Below, piece by piece: positions 1 through 8,179 of a DNA stretch of 64,000 nt. Location: positions 28,637 to 92,636 of the forward strand of contig JASBZK010000002.1 in NCBI GenBank assembly GCA_029983505.1, in the 5' to 3' direction. The notes below the pieces were generated by a model. That model worked only from the letters and a program-made list of their open reading frames with translations, ran no database searches and was not told the DNA's origin. The stretch is from Porphyromonas sp. Lineage in GTDB: Bacteria > Bacteroidota > Bacteroidia > Bacteroidales > Porphyromonadaceae. The translations under genes were made by a program, and so were the position numbers. The first letter of the stretch is position 1, and each line of letters begins with the position of its first letter.

Positions 1-1185
1 ATGATCCTGCAGGGCTTCAATGGATCTGAGCCATACAGAAGGAACGCGTATTCTTTCCAAAAGGACATCTTTGCAGACTCCGATGCGGATCCGCTATGGG
101 ACTATTCGTATCAGAGGCTCTATTACTACAATACCATCATCAACTGGGCAGACGGAGCTTCCGACCTCTCCGAAAAAGGCAAGTCCATCCGTGCGGAAGC
201 GCTTGTCGGCAGGGCTATGGAGTACCTCTATCTCGTGAACGGCTACGGCAAAAACTATGACCCCGCCACAGCCGGAAGCGACCTCGCCGTCCCGCTCATC
301 ACAGAGGCTCTTGCCACCCAGGCACCCAAAGCCCGCGCCACGGTACAGGAAGTCTACGACCTCATCCTCTCCGACCTCGACAAAGCGATACCCTCACTTC
401 CCGTTAAACCGATACTCAACCCCTTTAGGGCATCTAAGCCCGCGGCATACGGACTTCTCGCCCGGGCATACCTGTATATGGGAGACTATGCCAAGGCGCT
501 CAAGAATGCCGATGAAGCACTTAAGCTGTCCTCTGCCCTTCTCAATTACAACACCTTGGTTGTGAATCCCGAGAAACTGGGACTGAATATGGTCAATATG
601 CCGGTCCCCAGAGACAACCCCGAGTCGATTTACGCCCGGACCGCACCCTATTCGTTCGGTAACACGTACTGTGTCTTCCCCTCTCAATCCCTGGAGAGCA
701 TCTTTGACAAAGAAAACGACCTCCGTTGGCAGCACATCTTCGACCACAGTTCTCAGATCTATTACACCTCTCCCGAGCCCCTCTATATGCCCGGCTGGCA
801 GATCAACCTCGGCGTGACCACCCCCGAGATCTACCTAATCGCTGCCGAGTGCGAGGCAAGAGTGGGAGACCCGCAGAGGGCACTTGATCGGCTCAACACG
901 CTGAGGAAAAACAGGCTCATCAAGTACACGCCGCTTGCCTCCTCAGACAAGTCCCAAATCCTGAAGTGGGTTCTTGCAGAGCGCAGAAGGGAGTTCGCAG
1001 AAGTGGGCCTCTTCCGCCTCATCGACCTCAAGCGTCTGGCCAAAGCCCCGGAAAACGCCGTCACATTCACGCGCACGCTTGACGGAAAGACTTGGACGAT
1101 TACCCCGGGCGACCCGCGTCTCGTCCTACCCATCCCCCGAAAAATCATCCTCAAAAACCCGCTTCTTGTCCCCAACGAGCGCTAA
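1..1185 (+). CDS. SusD/RagB-family outer-membrane nutrient-binding protein, 5' end missing
   Basis: C-terminal 394 residues of a SusD-like glycan-binding lipoprotein, the surface partner of a SusC TonB-dependent porin. Visible SusD marks are the RAEALVGRAMEYLYLVNGYG helix with following DLAVPL, the YLYMGDYAKALKNADEAL TPR-like helix pair, and the C-terminal ERRREFAEVGLFRLIDLKRL segment. Family members usually have about 500-600 residues with a lipoprotein signal, so 100-200 N-terminal residues lie left of the window. The ATG at base 1 is therefore an internal Met, not the start. The partner susC should lie upstream. A clear hairpin terminator follows at about 1220. Confidence 0.9.
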   Translation: MILQGFNGSEPYRRNAYSFQKDIFADSDADPLWDYSYQRLYYYNTIINWADGASDLSEKGKSIRAEALVGRAMEYLYLVNGYGKNYDPATAGSDLAVPLITEALATQAPKARATVQEVYDLILSDLDKAIPSLPVKPILNPFRASKPAAYGLLARAYLYMGDYAKALKNADEALKLSSALLNYNTLVVNPEKLGLNMVNMPVPRDNPESIYARTAPYSFGNTYCVFPSQSLESIFDKENDLRWQHIFDHSSQIYYTSPEPLYMPGWQINLGVTTPEIYLIAAECEARVGDPQRALDRLNTLRKNRLIKYTPLASSDKSQILKWVLAERRREFAEVGLFRLIDLKRLAKAPENAVTFTRTLDGKTWTITPGDPRLVLPIPRKIILKNPLLVPNER

Positions 1186-1217
1186 AGAGGCGGCTCTTCA
1201 TCCCCCAAAAATATTAG

Positions 1218-1258
1218 GCCACGGTTGCTTCACCGAAAGCGACCGTGCTTTTATTTTT
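1218..1258 (+). terminator. Rho-independent terminator after the partial susD
   Basis: CACGGTTGCTT pairs with AAGCGACCGTG (one mismatch) around a short loop, followed by CTTTTATTTTT. It lies 33 bases after the susD stop and fits the end of the SusCD operon. The rest of the 1186-1489 gap holds 23-nt array A1 and the ansA leader. Confidence 0.75.
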
Positions 1259-1283
1259 ACGATGAGAAACCGCTGTAAAAAGA

Positions 1284-1363
1284 GGTACAGGCCAAAAAGG
1301 AAACGAGGTACAGACCAAAGAGCGGACGAGAAACGGAGCAAAAAAAGGTCGAGACACGGATCG
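1284..1363 (-). repeat. 23-nt grid repeat array A1 (four units, all reverse)
   Basis: Reverse-type cores (GRTACRGACC-like) begin at 1284, 1307, 1330 and 1353, exactly 23 nt apart. The first, second and fourth are good (GGTACAGGCC, GGTACAGACC, GACACGGATC); the third is degenerate (GAAACGGAGC). It lies between the susD terminator and ansA. Confidence 0.8.
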
Positions 1364-1489
1364 AAACCGTATGACCTATAATAGCCGAAAAAGCGGTAAC
1401 TTTGGGGATGAAAAGGCATCTCCCCGAGGTTTCCGAGACCCACGGACACTGCCCACAGCCACACCATCAATCCTTATCCGTCATACGCT

Positions 1490-2551
1490 TTGGCACCTAC
1501 TACAAATACCGCTTCCTCCACTGCCATCCTCCTTATATATACGGGAGGCACCATCGGCATGATCGAAAACCCCGAGACAGGGGCTTTGGAAGCCATCGAC
1601 TTTCAGTACATAGAAGCACACCTCCCCGAGATAAAGAGATTTGACTACAGAGTAGACACCTACTCCTTTGATCCCGTCATCGACTCGAGCGATATGGGAC
1701 CGGAGGGGTGGATCAAGATAGCGGAAGTCATCCGCAAAAATTACACCGGGTACGACGGCTTCGTCGTCCTGCACGGCACGGACACGATGGCCTACACGGC
1801 ATCGGCTTTGAGCTTTATGATGCCGCACCTCGGCAAACCGGTACTGCTCACAGGCTCCCAGCTGCCCATCGGGGTCATCCGCACAGACGGCAAAGAAAAC
1901 CTCCTTACGTCCATCGAAATAGCGGCAGCCAAGAGGGCAGACGGAGCGCCTATGGTGACTGAGGTGGCTGTTTTCTTCAATAACAAACTTCTCCGGGGCA
2001 ATAGGACGACCAAGTCGAGTGCAGACCTCTTCAACGCTTTCCTCTCCCCAAATTGCGCCCCCTTGGCCACTGCCGGCATCAACATCCATTATGACGAAAA
2101 AGTCCTCCTAAGGGGTACGGCGACCGAAGACGGGCTGCCGGAGATACACACCGACCTCGACCCTAACGTGATGGTGCTGACCATCTTCCCCGGCATGCCG
2201 ACTTCGGTACTGGAGAGTACTTTTTCCACTCCGGGACTTAAAGCGGTAGTGATGCAGACCTTCGGAAGCGGCAATGCGCCTCTGGGACCCGAGTTCTTGG
2301 GCGCCATCCGCTCGGCCGTCCAAAAGGGTATCATCATCGTCAATGTCACTCAGTGCCTTGTGGGATCCGTTAATATGGATCGGTACACCACAGGCCGCAC
2401 GCTCAAAGAGGCCGGCGTCATCAGCGGTCACGATCTTACGACCGAAGCGGCACTCACCAAGCTGATGCACCTCTTAGGGAATCCGGATCTCTCTTTTGAC
2501 CGGGTAAAAGAACTGATGCAGGCCAATATAAGGGGGGAAATCTCCGAATGA
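1490..2551 (+). CDS. ansA: L-asparaginase, type I (cytoplasmic)
   Basis: Hydrolyses L-asparagine to aspartate and ammonia. The N-terminal signature YTGGTIGM (about residues 17-24, nucleophilic Thr in GGTI) and the second signature HGTDTMAYTASAL (about 95-107, Thr-Asp pair) are both present, as is ITGSQLPIG-like VLLTGSQLPIG. At 353 residues it has the usual length for the single-chain bacterial family. There is no signal peptide, which favours the cytoplasmic type. The start is TTG at 1490: no in-frame ATG precedes the catalytic TGGTIGM motif. It overlaps the next gene by 4 bases (ATGA), so the two are probably co-translated. Confidence 0.93.
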   Translation: MAPTTNTASSTAILLIYTGGTIGMIENPETGALEAIDFQYIEAHLPEIKRFDYRVDTYSFDPVIDSSDMGPEGWIKIAEVIRKNYTGYDGFVVLHGTDTMAYTASALSFMMPHLGKPVLLTGSQLPIGVIRTDGKENLLTSIEIAAAKRADGAPMVTEVAVFFNNKLLRGNRTTKSSADLFNAFLSPNCAPLATAGINIHYDEKVLLRGTATEDGLPEIHTDLDPNVMVLTIFPGMPTSVLESTFSTPGLKAVVMQTFGSGNAPLGPEFLGAIRSAVQKGIIIVNVTQCLVGSVNMDRYTTGRTLKEAGVISGHDLTTEAALTKLMHLLGNPDLSFDRVKELMQANIRGEISE

Positions 2552-3477
2552 CGCCAAACGCCCACCCCATCCGAACCCTGACCGAAAGCCCCTTCTCCGG
2601 CACTCTTTTCGCCCAAAGCGAGACGACACCCCGCTTCTACTTCCAGAGCCTCGGGAGTGGAAGCAGCGGCAACTGCTCGCTCCTTATCAGCGGGGGCGAA
2701 GCACTCATCTTGGATGCCGGCATCGGTATAAGGACGTTCCTCAAGCGCGCCCTTATCCTCAAGGACAGTCCCATCAAACCAATGGGCATCCTCATCACGC
2801 ACGACCACGGCGACCACATCAGGGGTGCCGCCCGCATCGCACACCGACTCGGCGTGCCTATTTACACCACGAGAGAGGTATCGGAGACTCTGAGGCGGTG
2901 GTCCTTATCAAGCAAATACGACCTGACGGCCTACCTGAGGGAGATCGAGGCAGACACCCCGTTCGGGATCGGTCGGTTTGACGTCACCGCTTTCGACGTT
3001 CCCCACGACGCAACCCGAAACGTCGGCTTCAGCATAAAAGCGGAGGCGGGTACATTTTCCCTCATCACGGACATCGGTCAAGTGACGGATAGGGTTCGGC
3101 AAGCCATCAGGGAGAGCAATTACCTCGTCTTCGAGAGCAACTACGACGAAGAGATGCTCCGCACAGGCACTTACGCCTATCAGCTGAAAGAGCGCATCAG
3201 AGGGGGCGCCGGACATCTCAGCAATAGGAGAGCGGGAGAGACGATTTGCGAAGAGATGCACCCCGGGCTCAAGTTCGTCGCCCTCTGCCACCTCTCCGGC
3301 AATAACAACACCCCGGGACTTGCCATAGAGCACTTTTCCGGTCACTTGAAGGCAAACGGTATCTCCGCGTATCGTCTCGCTTGTGAAGGGCTTTCGCCCG
3401 GGGAAGAATCCGGAGACGGGCTCGCCACGACCGTCATTCTTCGAGACACCGTCTCTTCCCTATTCAGTCTGGAGTAA
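2548..3477 (+). CDS. MBL-fold metallo-hydrolase, YycJ/WalJ-like
   Basis: Metallo-beta-lactamase fold protein of the YycJ group, predicted metal-dependent hydrolase or nuclease. The strand LGSGSSGNCSLL near residue 36 and the metal-binding motif THDHGDHI (about residues 84-91, H-x-H-x-D-H) are clear, and FDVPHDATRNVGFSI and FESNYDEEML match the later ligand regions. It has 309 residues, including an N-terminal stretch of about 30 residues before the domain that is longer than usual and has no recognisable motif. The ATGA overlap with ansA supports the start. The cellular substrate is not evident from the sequence. Confidence 0.88.
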   Translation: MTPNAHPIRTLTESPFSGTLFAQSETTPRFYFQSLGSGSSGNCSLLISGGEALILDAGIGIRTFLKRALILKDSPIKPMGILITHDHGDHIRGAARIAHRLGVPIYTTREVSETLRRWSLSSKYDLTAYLREIEADTPFGIGRFDVTAFDVPHDATRNVGFSIKAEAGTFSLITDIGQVTDRVRQAIRESNYLVFESNYDEEMLRTGTYAYQLKERIRGGAGHLSNRRAGETICEEMHPGLKFVALCHLSGNNNTPGLAIEHFSGHLKANGISAYRLACEGLSPGEESGDGLATTVILRDTVSSLFSLE

Positions 3478-3505
3478 AGGAACCTTTCTTGCGCCGAAAA
3501 AATTT

Positions 3506-3585
3506 CGGTCCGTACCGGGCTTCCCCCTTGGTCTGTACTATCTTCTCTCCCCGGTCTGTATCTCGCACTCTTCTCGGTCTGTACC
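3506..3585 (+). repeat. 23-nt grid repeat array A2 (four units, all forward)
   Basis: Forward cores start at 3506, 3529, 3552 and 3575, exactly 23 nt apart (CGGTCCGTACC, TGGTCTGTACT, CGGTCTGTATC, CGGTCTGTACC), with C/T-rich 12-nt spacers. It lies between the convergent MBL gene and the 3739-4287 gene. Confidence 0.9.
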
Positions 3586-3738
3586 ATTTTCCCATTTTTT
3601 AGGGAGGGCGGTGACGCAGCTTCCTCATCAAGAGGAAAAAGAAAGCCCCACCGGAGCACCGAAAGGCTCCGATGAGGTTCTAAAATGTTACAGAAACTGG
3701 TGTTTCAGTGAAAACGGGGGCAGCAAAAGCCTTGTCCT

Positions 3739-4287
3739 TTATCGGGCAGAGGCGCCAAAAACTGCCGGTTCCTTTAATAGATCCGTGCCGGAAGAAATGA
3801 GCGACCACGCTTCGTCTGTCTTCAGCGCTCTTTGTATCACACCTTTTTTGACAATGAAGAGACGGCCTTCGGCATTATCTTTCAGCACTTTAAGGTCTTG
3901 CTTATCCGTGCTTCCCGACTTCATTCCCAGGAGCTCTGCTCCGTGAGAAGTATTATCGAGAGAGGCGATAAGACGGGTATCCGTTTGATCGGCATCCAGA
4001 CAGATGGAGTACGCACCGACGCCGGGATTATTCGCGCTACGACTAACCCACGAAGCTACGGCTCTCGACACTGCATCGTCTTTGGACCACACCACGACGT
4101 AGGACATACTGTCGTACTGCAAATCGCTAAGCCAACGGACACCTTCGACCTCAATACTCGGAAGTTGCTCGCCGGGATTGAAACCGTAATCGGCTTCGGA
4201 CGCGGTAGGTCTGGCGGCCACGAAAAGCGTGCCCATCAAGACCGAAACGAGCAATCCAAGAATAGTTGTCTTAGATCTCATAAACAA
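3739..4287 (-). CDS. Exported thioredoxin-fold-like protein without CxxC
   Basis: 182 residues with an N-terminal hydrophobic export signal (about residues 8-25, TILGLLVSVLMGTLFVAA). The segment GEQLPSIEVEGVRWLSDL, then a strand YVVVWSKDD where TlpA-like thioredoxins have F-W-x-x-W-C-x-x-C, suggests a thioredoxin-like fold. The catalytic cysteines are absent; the mature part has a single Cys (YSICLD). It may be a structural or binding derivative, not an oxidoreductase. Fold assignment is inference from pattern only. A second in-frame Met two codons later is an equally good start. It is transcribed alone, with a -7 box about 140 bases upstream. Confidence 0.6.
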   Translation of the reverse strand: MFMRSKTTILGLLVSVLMGTLFVAARPTASEADYGFNPGEQLPSIEVEGVRWLSDLQYDSMSYVVVWSKDDAVSRAVASWVSRSANNPGVGAYSICLDADQTDTRLIASLDNTSHGAELLGMKSGSTDKQDLKVLKDNAEGRLFIVKKGVIQRALKTDEAWSLISSGTDLLKEPAVFGASAR

Positions 4288-4422
4288 ACATTTGGTTCAA
4301 AAATTCCCGTCGTCCCCAAATAAACTCTTTCACAAGAGCAGGGAAAAATAAGGACTTCGGGCGCCCGGGTTTCGGGCCTTGGCAAGCCGTCACCGCTGTA
4401 ACCGACTTTTTATTTGCCGGAG

Positions 4423-4430
4423 CAAAGGTA
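4423..4430 (-). promoter_or_regulatory. Bacteroidota -7 box (TACCTTTG) for the 3739-4287 gene
   Basis: On the minus strand TACCTTTG matches the TAnnTTTG consensus. TTG lies 18 bases upstream, slightly short of the usual 19-20. The 4288-4625 gap otherwise holds the leaders of this gene and of lysO; a second box, TAATTTTG at 4556-4563 on the plus strand, could serve lysO but lacks a good -33 TTG. Confidence 0.55.
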
Positions 4431-4625
4431 CCCAATTTTATTTGAACCCAAGAAACAAAAATACTTAAGTCGTTAGTAATCAAGACGAAGCCCCACTTAT
4501 CGAGCTTATACAAACCAAACACCCGCGGGGTGCCTGCACTTTGCCGGCAAATTGGTAATTTTGCAGTGCAATAGACAGAAACACCGGACTTCAATGGGGG
4601 AGACCGACGGTATCGGAACCTTTGT

Positions 4626-4955
4626 ATGATATTATTACTCATCATTTGCGGACTTGTGGGCGGGCTTTTGGGATGGCGGTTGAGACACCGCAACCTCTCC
4701 TTTATTTCCCCCACCGTGACCATACTTGTATGCCTCTTGCTCTTCATTATGGGCATCGAAATAGGTAGCGACGAAGCGGCCCTTGCCCAGCTCAAAGAGA
4801 TGGGATGGGTATCGCTCGCGATTGCCATTTTTGCCATGTTGGGCAGCATCGCTGCCACGTGGGGCTTCTTCTACCTGTCCCAAAAGAGGAGACGGGAAAC
4901 TAAGGGGGAAAAACAAACCGCAGACCCGGAAGACTACAACGCAGACACCTTATGA
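4626..4955 (+). CDS. LysO-type lysine exporter, N-terminal part as a separate small membrane protein
   Basis: 109-residue membrane protein with about three hydrophobic segments (residues 1-20, 27-45, 60-85) and a charged C-terminal tail. It contains IMGIEIGSDEAAL, a motif shared with the next protein (VGLSIGSDKETL). In E. coli LysO (YbjE, about 299 residues) these regions belong to one polypeptide; here they are two genes with a 4-base overlap (109 plus 202 residues). I recall split LysO genes in other Bacteroidota, so this is probably a native arrangement. Predicted function is efflux of L-lysine, acting with the downstream protein. Confidence 0.8.
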   Translation: MILLLIICGLVGGLLGWRLRHRNLSFISPTVTILVCLLLFIMGIEIGSDEAALAQLKEMGWVSLAIAIFAMLGSIAATWGFFYLSQKRRRETKGEKQTADPEDYNADTL

Positions 4956-5560
4956 AAGAGACCGTCATCATCATATTGTCCCTCATCATCGGCATCTTGG
5001 TCGGCTTTTTCGTGGATCTGCCCATCAATTTTGAGGACACCCCGATTACGACCATCCTGCTCTGCGGGATTCTCTTCTCCGTAGGACTATCCATCGGGTC
5101 GGACAAGGAGACGCTTAACTCGATCCGACACTTGAGTCCGAGCCTCCTGATGCTGCCTTTCTGCACCGTCATCGGCTCACTCATAGGGACACTTGTGATT
5201 ACCCTCTTCATCCCGCAGCTCACGCTCAGCACCGGCCTCGCCATCGGATCGGGATTGGGGTACTACTCGGTCTCGAGCCTTATCATCGGAGATTACTTCG
5301 GCCCCACACTTGCCGCTGTGGGTCTATTTGCTAACGTATTTCGGGAACTTCTTGCCCTGACCACCATGCGCTTTCAAGCCAAAATCTGGGGCATTCTTCC
5401 GGGGATCTCGAGTGGCGGAGCCAATACGAGTGACGTGCTTCTTCCCGCCATCACTTCGTCCTCAAGCGACGAATACGCCGTGCCCGCCATCTACAACGGA
5501 GTGGTCACGACCATCATCGTCCCATTCCTCGTCACCTTCTTCTGCGAAATAAAGATCTAA
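4952..5560 (+). CDS. lysO: LysO-family lysine exporter, main transmembrane part
   Basis: 202 residues, strongly hydrophobic, five to six predicted membrane spans. The conserved LysO core is seen in LAIGSGLGYYSVSSLII, FANVFRELLAL and PGISSGGANTSDVLLP. It overlaps the upstream half by ATGA, so the two chains are likely made in equal amounts and assemble into one exporter. A strong hairpin terminator follows 22 bases after the stop. The lysine substrate is inferred from the E. coli family member. Confidence 0.88.
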   Translation: MKETVIIILSLIIGILVGFFVDLPINFEDTPITTILLCGILFSVGLSIGSDKETLNSIRHLSPSLLMLPFCTVIGSLIGTLVITLFIPQLTLSTGLAIGSGLGYYSVSSLIIGDYFGPTLAAVGLFANVFRELLALTTMRFQAKIWGILPGISSGGANTSDVLLPAITSSSSDEYAVPAIYNGVVTTIIVPFLVTFFCEIKI

Positions 5561-5581
5561 ACCGAGACATAGAAATAAGAA

Positions 5582-5628
5582 AAGGACGACCAAAAGCTCT
5601 TTTTGCTCTTTGGTCGTCCTTCTTTTTT
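5582..5628. terminator. Hairpin terminator between lysO and purN, probably bidirectional
   Basis: A perfect 13-bp stem (AAGGACGACCAAA with TTTGGTCGTCCTT, loop of 14) is followed by CTTTTTT on the plus strand. It is preceded by an A-rich stretch that gives a weaker T-run on the minus strand. It separates the convergent lysO and purN. Confidence 0.85.
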
Positions 5629-5708
5629 ATGTCCGTATCTCGAGATTGCCTTGGTACGTATCTCGCTCCAAGGAGAGTCCGTATCTCGAACTTCTCTCGG
5701 TACGTACT
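5629..5708 (+). repeat. 23-nt grid repeat array A3 (four units, all forward)
   Basis: Cores at 5629, 5652, 5675 and 5698 (ATGTCCGTATC, TGGTACGTATC, GAGTCCGTATC, CGGTACGTACT), spaced exactly 23 nt. The array directly follows the terminator and touches the purN stop codon. Confidence 0.9.
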
Positions 5709-6306
5709 ATTTTTGCGCCTCTTTTCGTGCAATCCACTCCCCTATGGTCTTCGGGAAAAACTCGTGCTCCAAGAGGTGCACTTTTGCCGCAATATCCTCC
5801 GGAGAATCGGCCACGGGGTCAATGGGCGTCTCTGCCTGAAAGACGATTTTCCCGCGGTCATAGTCGGCATCAATCTCGTGAATGGTGATTCCCGTCACCT
5901 CCTCACCTGCGGCTTTGACGGACTCGTGGACGTGGTGCCCGTACATTCCTTTGCCTCCGTATTTGGGCAAGAGAGCGGGATGAATATTCAGAATCTTTCC
6001 CGGGTACGCCTCCAGCAGAAACTCGGGAACCAGACGCAAATATCCGGCGAGTATGATGTACCCTACCCGGTGCGCTTCCAAAATAGGCATCACTTCATCC
6101 CTGTTGCCCAAAGAGGACTTCGAAAGGACGACAGAGGGGATGCCTTCCTTTTCGGCACGCCGGAGGACATACGCTTCCGGATTATCGGAGACAACGAGTG
6201 CGGGTCTTACCCCCGCCTCGGGGCGATGGGCGAAGAAATCGGTTATCGCCTGCATATTTGTGCCGTTTCCTGAGGCAAAAATGGCTATATTTATCGGAGA
6301 ATTCAT
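5707..6306 (-). CDS. purN: Phosphoribosylglycinamide formyltransferase
   Basis: Transfers the formyl group of 10-formyl-THF to GAR in purine synthesis. FASGNGTNMQAI is the N-terminal phosphate-binding loop. NIHPALLPKYGGKGMYG carries the catalytic Asn and His, and HEIDADYDRGKIVFQ carries the catalytic Asp. The chosen start (MNSPINIAIFASGNGTN) gives 199 residues, the usual PurN length; an upstream in-frame start would add 14 unconserved residues. It is transcribed away from acpP. Its cofactor source folD is also in the window (24.2 kb). Confidence 0.95.
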   Translation of the reverse strand: MNSPINIAIFASGNGTNMQAITDFFAHRPEAGVRPALVVSDNPEAYVLRRAEKEGIPSVVLSKSSLGNRDEVMPILEAHRVGYIILAGYLRLVPEFLLEAYPGKILNIHPALLPKYGGKGMYGHHVHESVKAAGEEVTGITIHEIDADYDRGKIVFQAETPIDPVADSPEDIAAKVHLLEHEFFPKTIGEWIARKEAQK

Positions 6307-6357
6307 ACTGTGCTTATTAAAATGCACACAAAATGAGCGTATGTGCAAGTTTATTGG

Positions 6358-6365
6358 TATCTTTG
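6358..6365 (+). promoter_or_regulatory. -7 box (TATCTTTG) upstream of acpP
   Basis: TATCTTTG matches TAnnTTTG and lies about 125 bases before acpP. No good -33 TTG was found at the expected distance, so support is moderate. Confidence 0.45.
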
Positions 6366-6490
6366 TGTGTGCGAGAGAGAGTAAAACAGCCTGTCGTAGC
6401 GATGAGGGTGTTTATCTCGCCACAAAGATAAAGCAATTTTTTCTCGAGGACTATATCTAACATAAAAAAATTATAGCACTAAAAATCATC

Positions 6491-6736
6491 ATGACAAAGG
6501 AAGAAGTAACCTCCAAGGTTGTAGACATCATCGTAGACCAGCTCAACGTAGACCGCTCCTCCGTCACCCCGGCTGCAAGCTTCACCGGAGACCTCGGCGC
6601 AGACTCTCTCGACACTGTCGAGCTCATCATGAAGTTTGAGAAAGAGTTCAAGATCAAGATCGAAGACGACGAAGCACAGCAGATCCAGACGGTCGCTGAC
6701 GCCATCGAACACGTCTTCGCAGCCAACCCCGAATAA
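6491..6736 (+). CDS. acpP: Acyl carrier protein of fatty-acid synthesis
   Basis: 81-residue acidic carrier protein. GADSLDTVELIMKFEKEF contains the DSL motif whose Ser (about residue 39) receives 4'-phosphopantetheine. It carries growing acyl chains between FAS II enzymes. The order acpP-fabF-rnc is the common one in Bacteroidota. A second, divergent ACP at 60639 serves the glycan locus and lacks the DSL triplet, so the two are unlikely to be interchangeable. Confidence 0.97.
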   Translation: MTKEEVTSKVVDIIVDQLNVDRSSVTPAASFTGDLGADSLDTVELIMKFEKEFKIKIEDDEAQQIQTVADAIEHVFAANPE

Positions 6737-6781
6737 TCCGGACGGACGAGCCCGACCGGCAATTACTGTCCCCCTTACTTT

Positions 6782-6807
6782 CTCCCGATTGGTATTCCAA
6801 TCGGGAG
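6782..6807 (+). terminator. Perfect hairpin between acpP and fabF
   Basis: CTCCCGATTGG, loop TATT, CCAATCGGGAG: an 11-bp perfect stem with no T-run after it. It may attenuate transcription or stabilise the acpP message, which would allow far more ACP than FabF from one promoter. That role is inference. Confidence 0.6.
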
Positions 6808-6895
6808 TGCGGGGTGCAGGCACCTCTACAAACCTTACCGGATCGCGTGATTGAAGCGCGACCCCACATCAGTTCACACCTAACACGTACAAGAA

Positions 6896-8152
6896 ATGAA
6901 TCCGAAAAGAGTAGTCATCACCGGACTGGGTGCCGTTACGCCACTGGGTAACGACGTATCCTCCACTTGGGCAGGTCTTACTTTAGGGAAGAGCGGTGCC
7001 GCACGCATCACGAGATTCGACCCCCGGAACCTGAAGACCCAGTTTGCCTGTGAGGTAAAAGGCTTTGACCCGCTTGAACACTTCGACCGAAAGAGTGTGC
7101 GGAAGATCGACTTGTACACGCAGTTCGGAACCGTCAGCGCCCGAGAGGCCGTAAAGGACTCCGGACTCGACTTTGAAAAAGAAGATACCGCCAAGATCGG
7201 AGTCATCTTCTCAAGCGGCATCGGCGGCTTATGGACGTTCCAGGACGAAGTAGCCGGCTTGAACCTCGATGAAGAGCCGCGCATCAACCCCTTCTTTATC
7301 CCCAAGATGATCGCCAATATGGCTGCGGGGTATATCTCTATGGAGTACGGCTTGAGAGGACCCAACTTCGCCACCCTCTCCGCATGTGCGTCCTCGACCA
7401 ACAGCATCATCAGTGCGCTCGATCAGATCAGGCTCGGCCGCGCGACAATAATGCTTGCGGGAGGATCCGAAGCCGCGATCAATTACACGGGGATAGGAGG
7501 GTTCAATGCCCTCACGGCGCTCTCCACGCGCAACGACTCGCCCGAGACCGCATCCCGCCCTTTCAGCGCCTCAAGAGACGGTTTCGTGATGGGCGAAGGG
7601 GGCGTGACCCTTATTCTTGAAGAGCTCGAACACGCCAAAGCACGCGGCGCAAAGATTTATGCCGAACTTCTGGGTGCCGGCATGTCGGCCGACGCCTATC
7701 ACTTGACGGCTTCCCACCCCGAAGGCTTAGGGGCTAAGATTGTGATGGAGAACGCACTCAGGGAATCCGGTCTGAAGGCCTCCGACATCGACTACATCAA
7801 TGTCCACGGCACGTCTACGCCCGTAGGTGACATCAGCGAGGTAAAGGCCATTCTCGACGTTTTTGGCGAAGATGCCTACCGCCTCAACATATCCTCCACC
7901 AAGTCTATGACCGGGCACCTCCTCGGCGCCGCCGGGGCTCTCGAGGCGATGGCCTGCGTACTCGCAATCAGGGACGGCATCGTTCCCCCGACCATCAATC
8001 ACGCCCCGGACGACAATGACCCCGAGATTGACGCGAAGCTCAATTTCACGTTCAACGAAGCACAGAAGCGCGACATCCGCTACGCCCTATCCAATACTTT
8101 CGGATTCGGCGGGCATAATGCCAGCGCCATCTTCGGGAAGTACGAAGCTTAA
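6896..8152 (+). CDS. fabF: Beta-ketoacyl-ACP synthase II
   Basis: Condenses malonyl-ACP with acyl-ACP in fatty-acid elongation. The Cys-His-His triad is visible: LSACASSTNSI (Cys near residue 164), VHGTSTPVGD and TGHLLGAAGALEA. The protein has 418 residues, the full family length, and begins with the typical KRVVITGLGAVTPLGND. It lies 159 bases after acpP with a hairpin between, and 27 bases before rnc. Confidence 0.97.
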   Translation: MNPKRVVITGLGAVTPLGNDVSSTWAGLTLGKSGAARITRFDPRNLKTQFACEVKGFDPLEHFDRKSVRKIDLYTQFGTVSAREAVKDSGLDFEKEDTAKIGVIFSSGIGGLWTFQDEVAGLNLDEEPRINPFFIPKMIANMAAGYISMEYGLRGPNFATLSACASSTNSIISALDQIRLGRATIMLAGGSEAAINYTGIGGFNALTALSTRNDSPETASRPFSASRDGFVMGEGGVTLILEELEHAKARGAKIYAELLGAGMSADAYHLTASHPEGLGAKIVMENALRESGLKASDIDYINVHGTSTPVGDISEVKAILDVFGEDAYRLNISSTKSMTGHLLGAAGALEAMACVLAIRDGIVPPTINHAPDDNDPEIDAKLNFTFNEAQKRDIRYALSNTFGFGGHNASAIFGKYEA

Positions 8153-8179
8153 TGCCGCACACCGGATCCTGACCCAACG

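Noticed and set aside
1..3. ATG at base 1 as the start of the first gene
   Set aside because: The protein begins in the middle of a SusD domain without lipoprotein signal; the gene is cut by the window edge.
3506..3585. Possible CRISPR array from evenly spaced repeats
   Set aside because: Unit length is only 23 nt with 12-nt spacers, repeats are degenerate and change orientation, copy number is four, and no cas genes are present.
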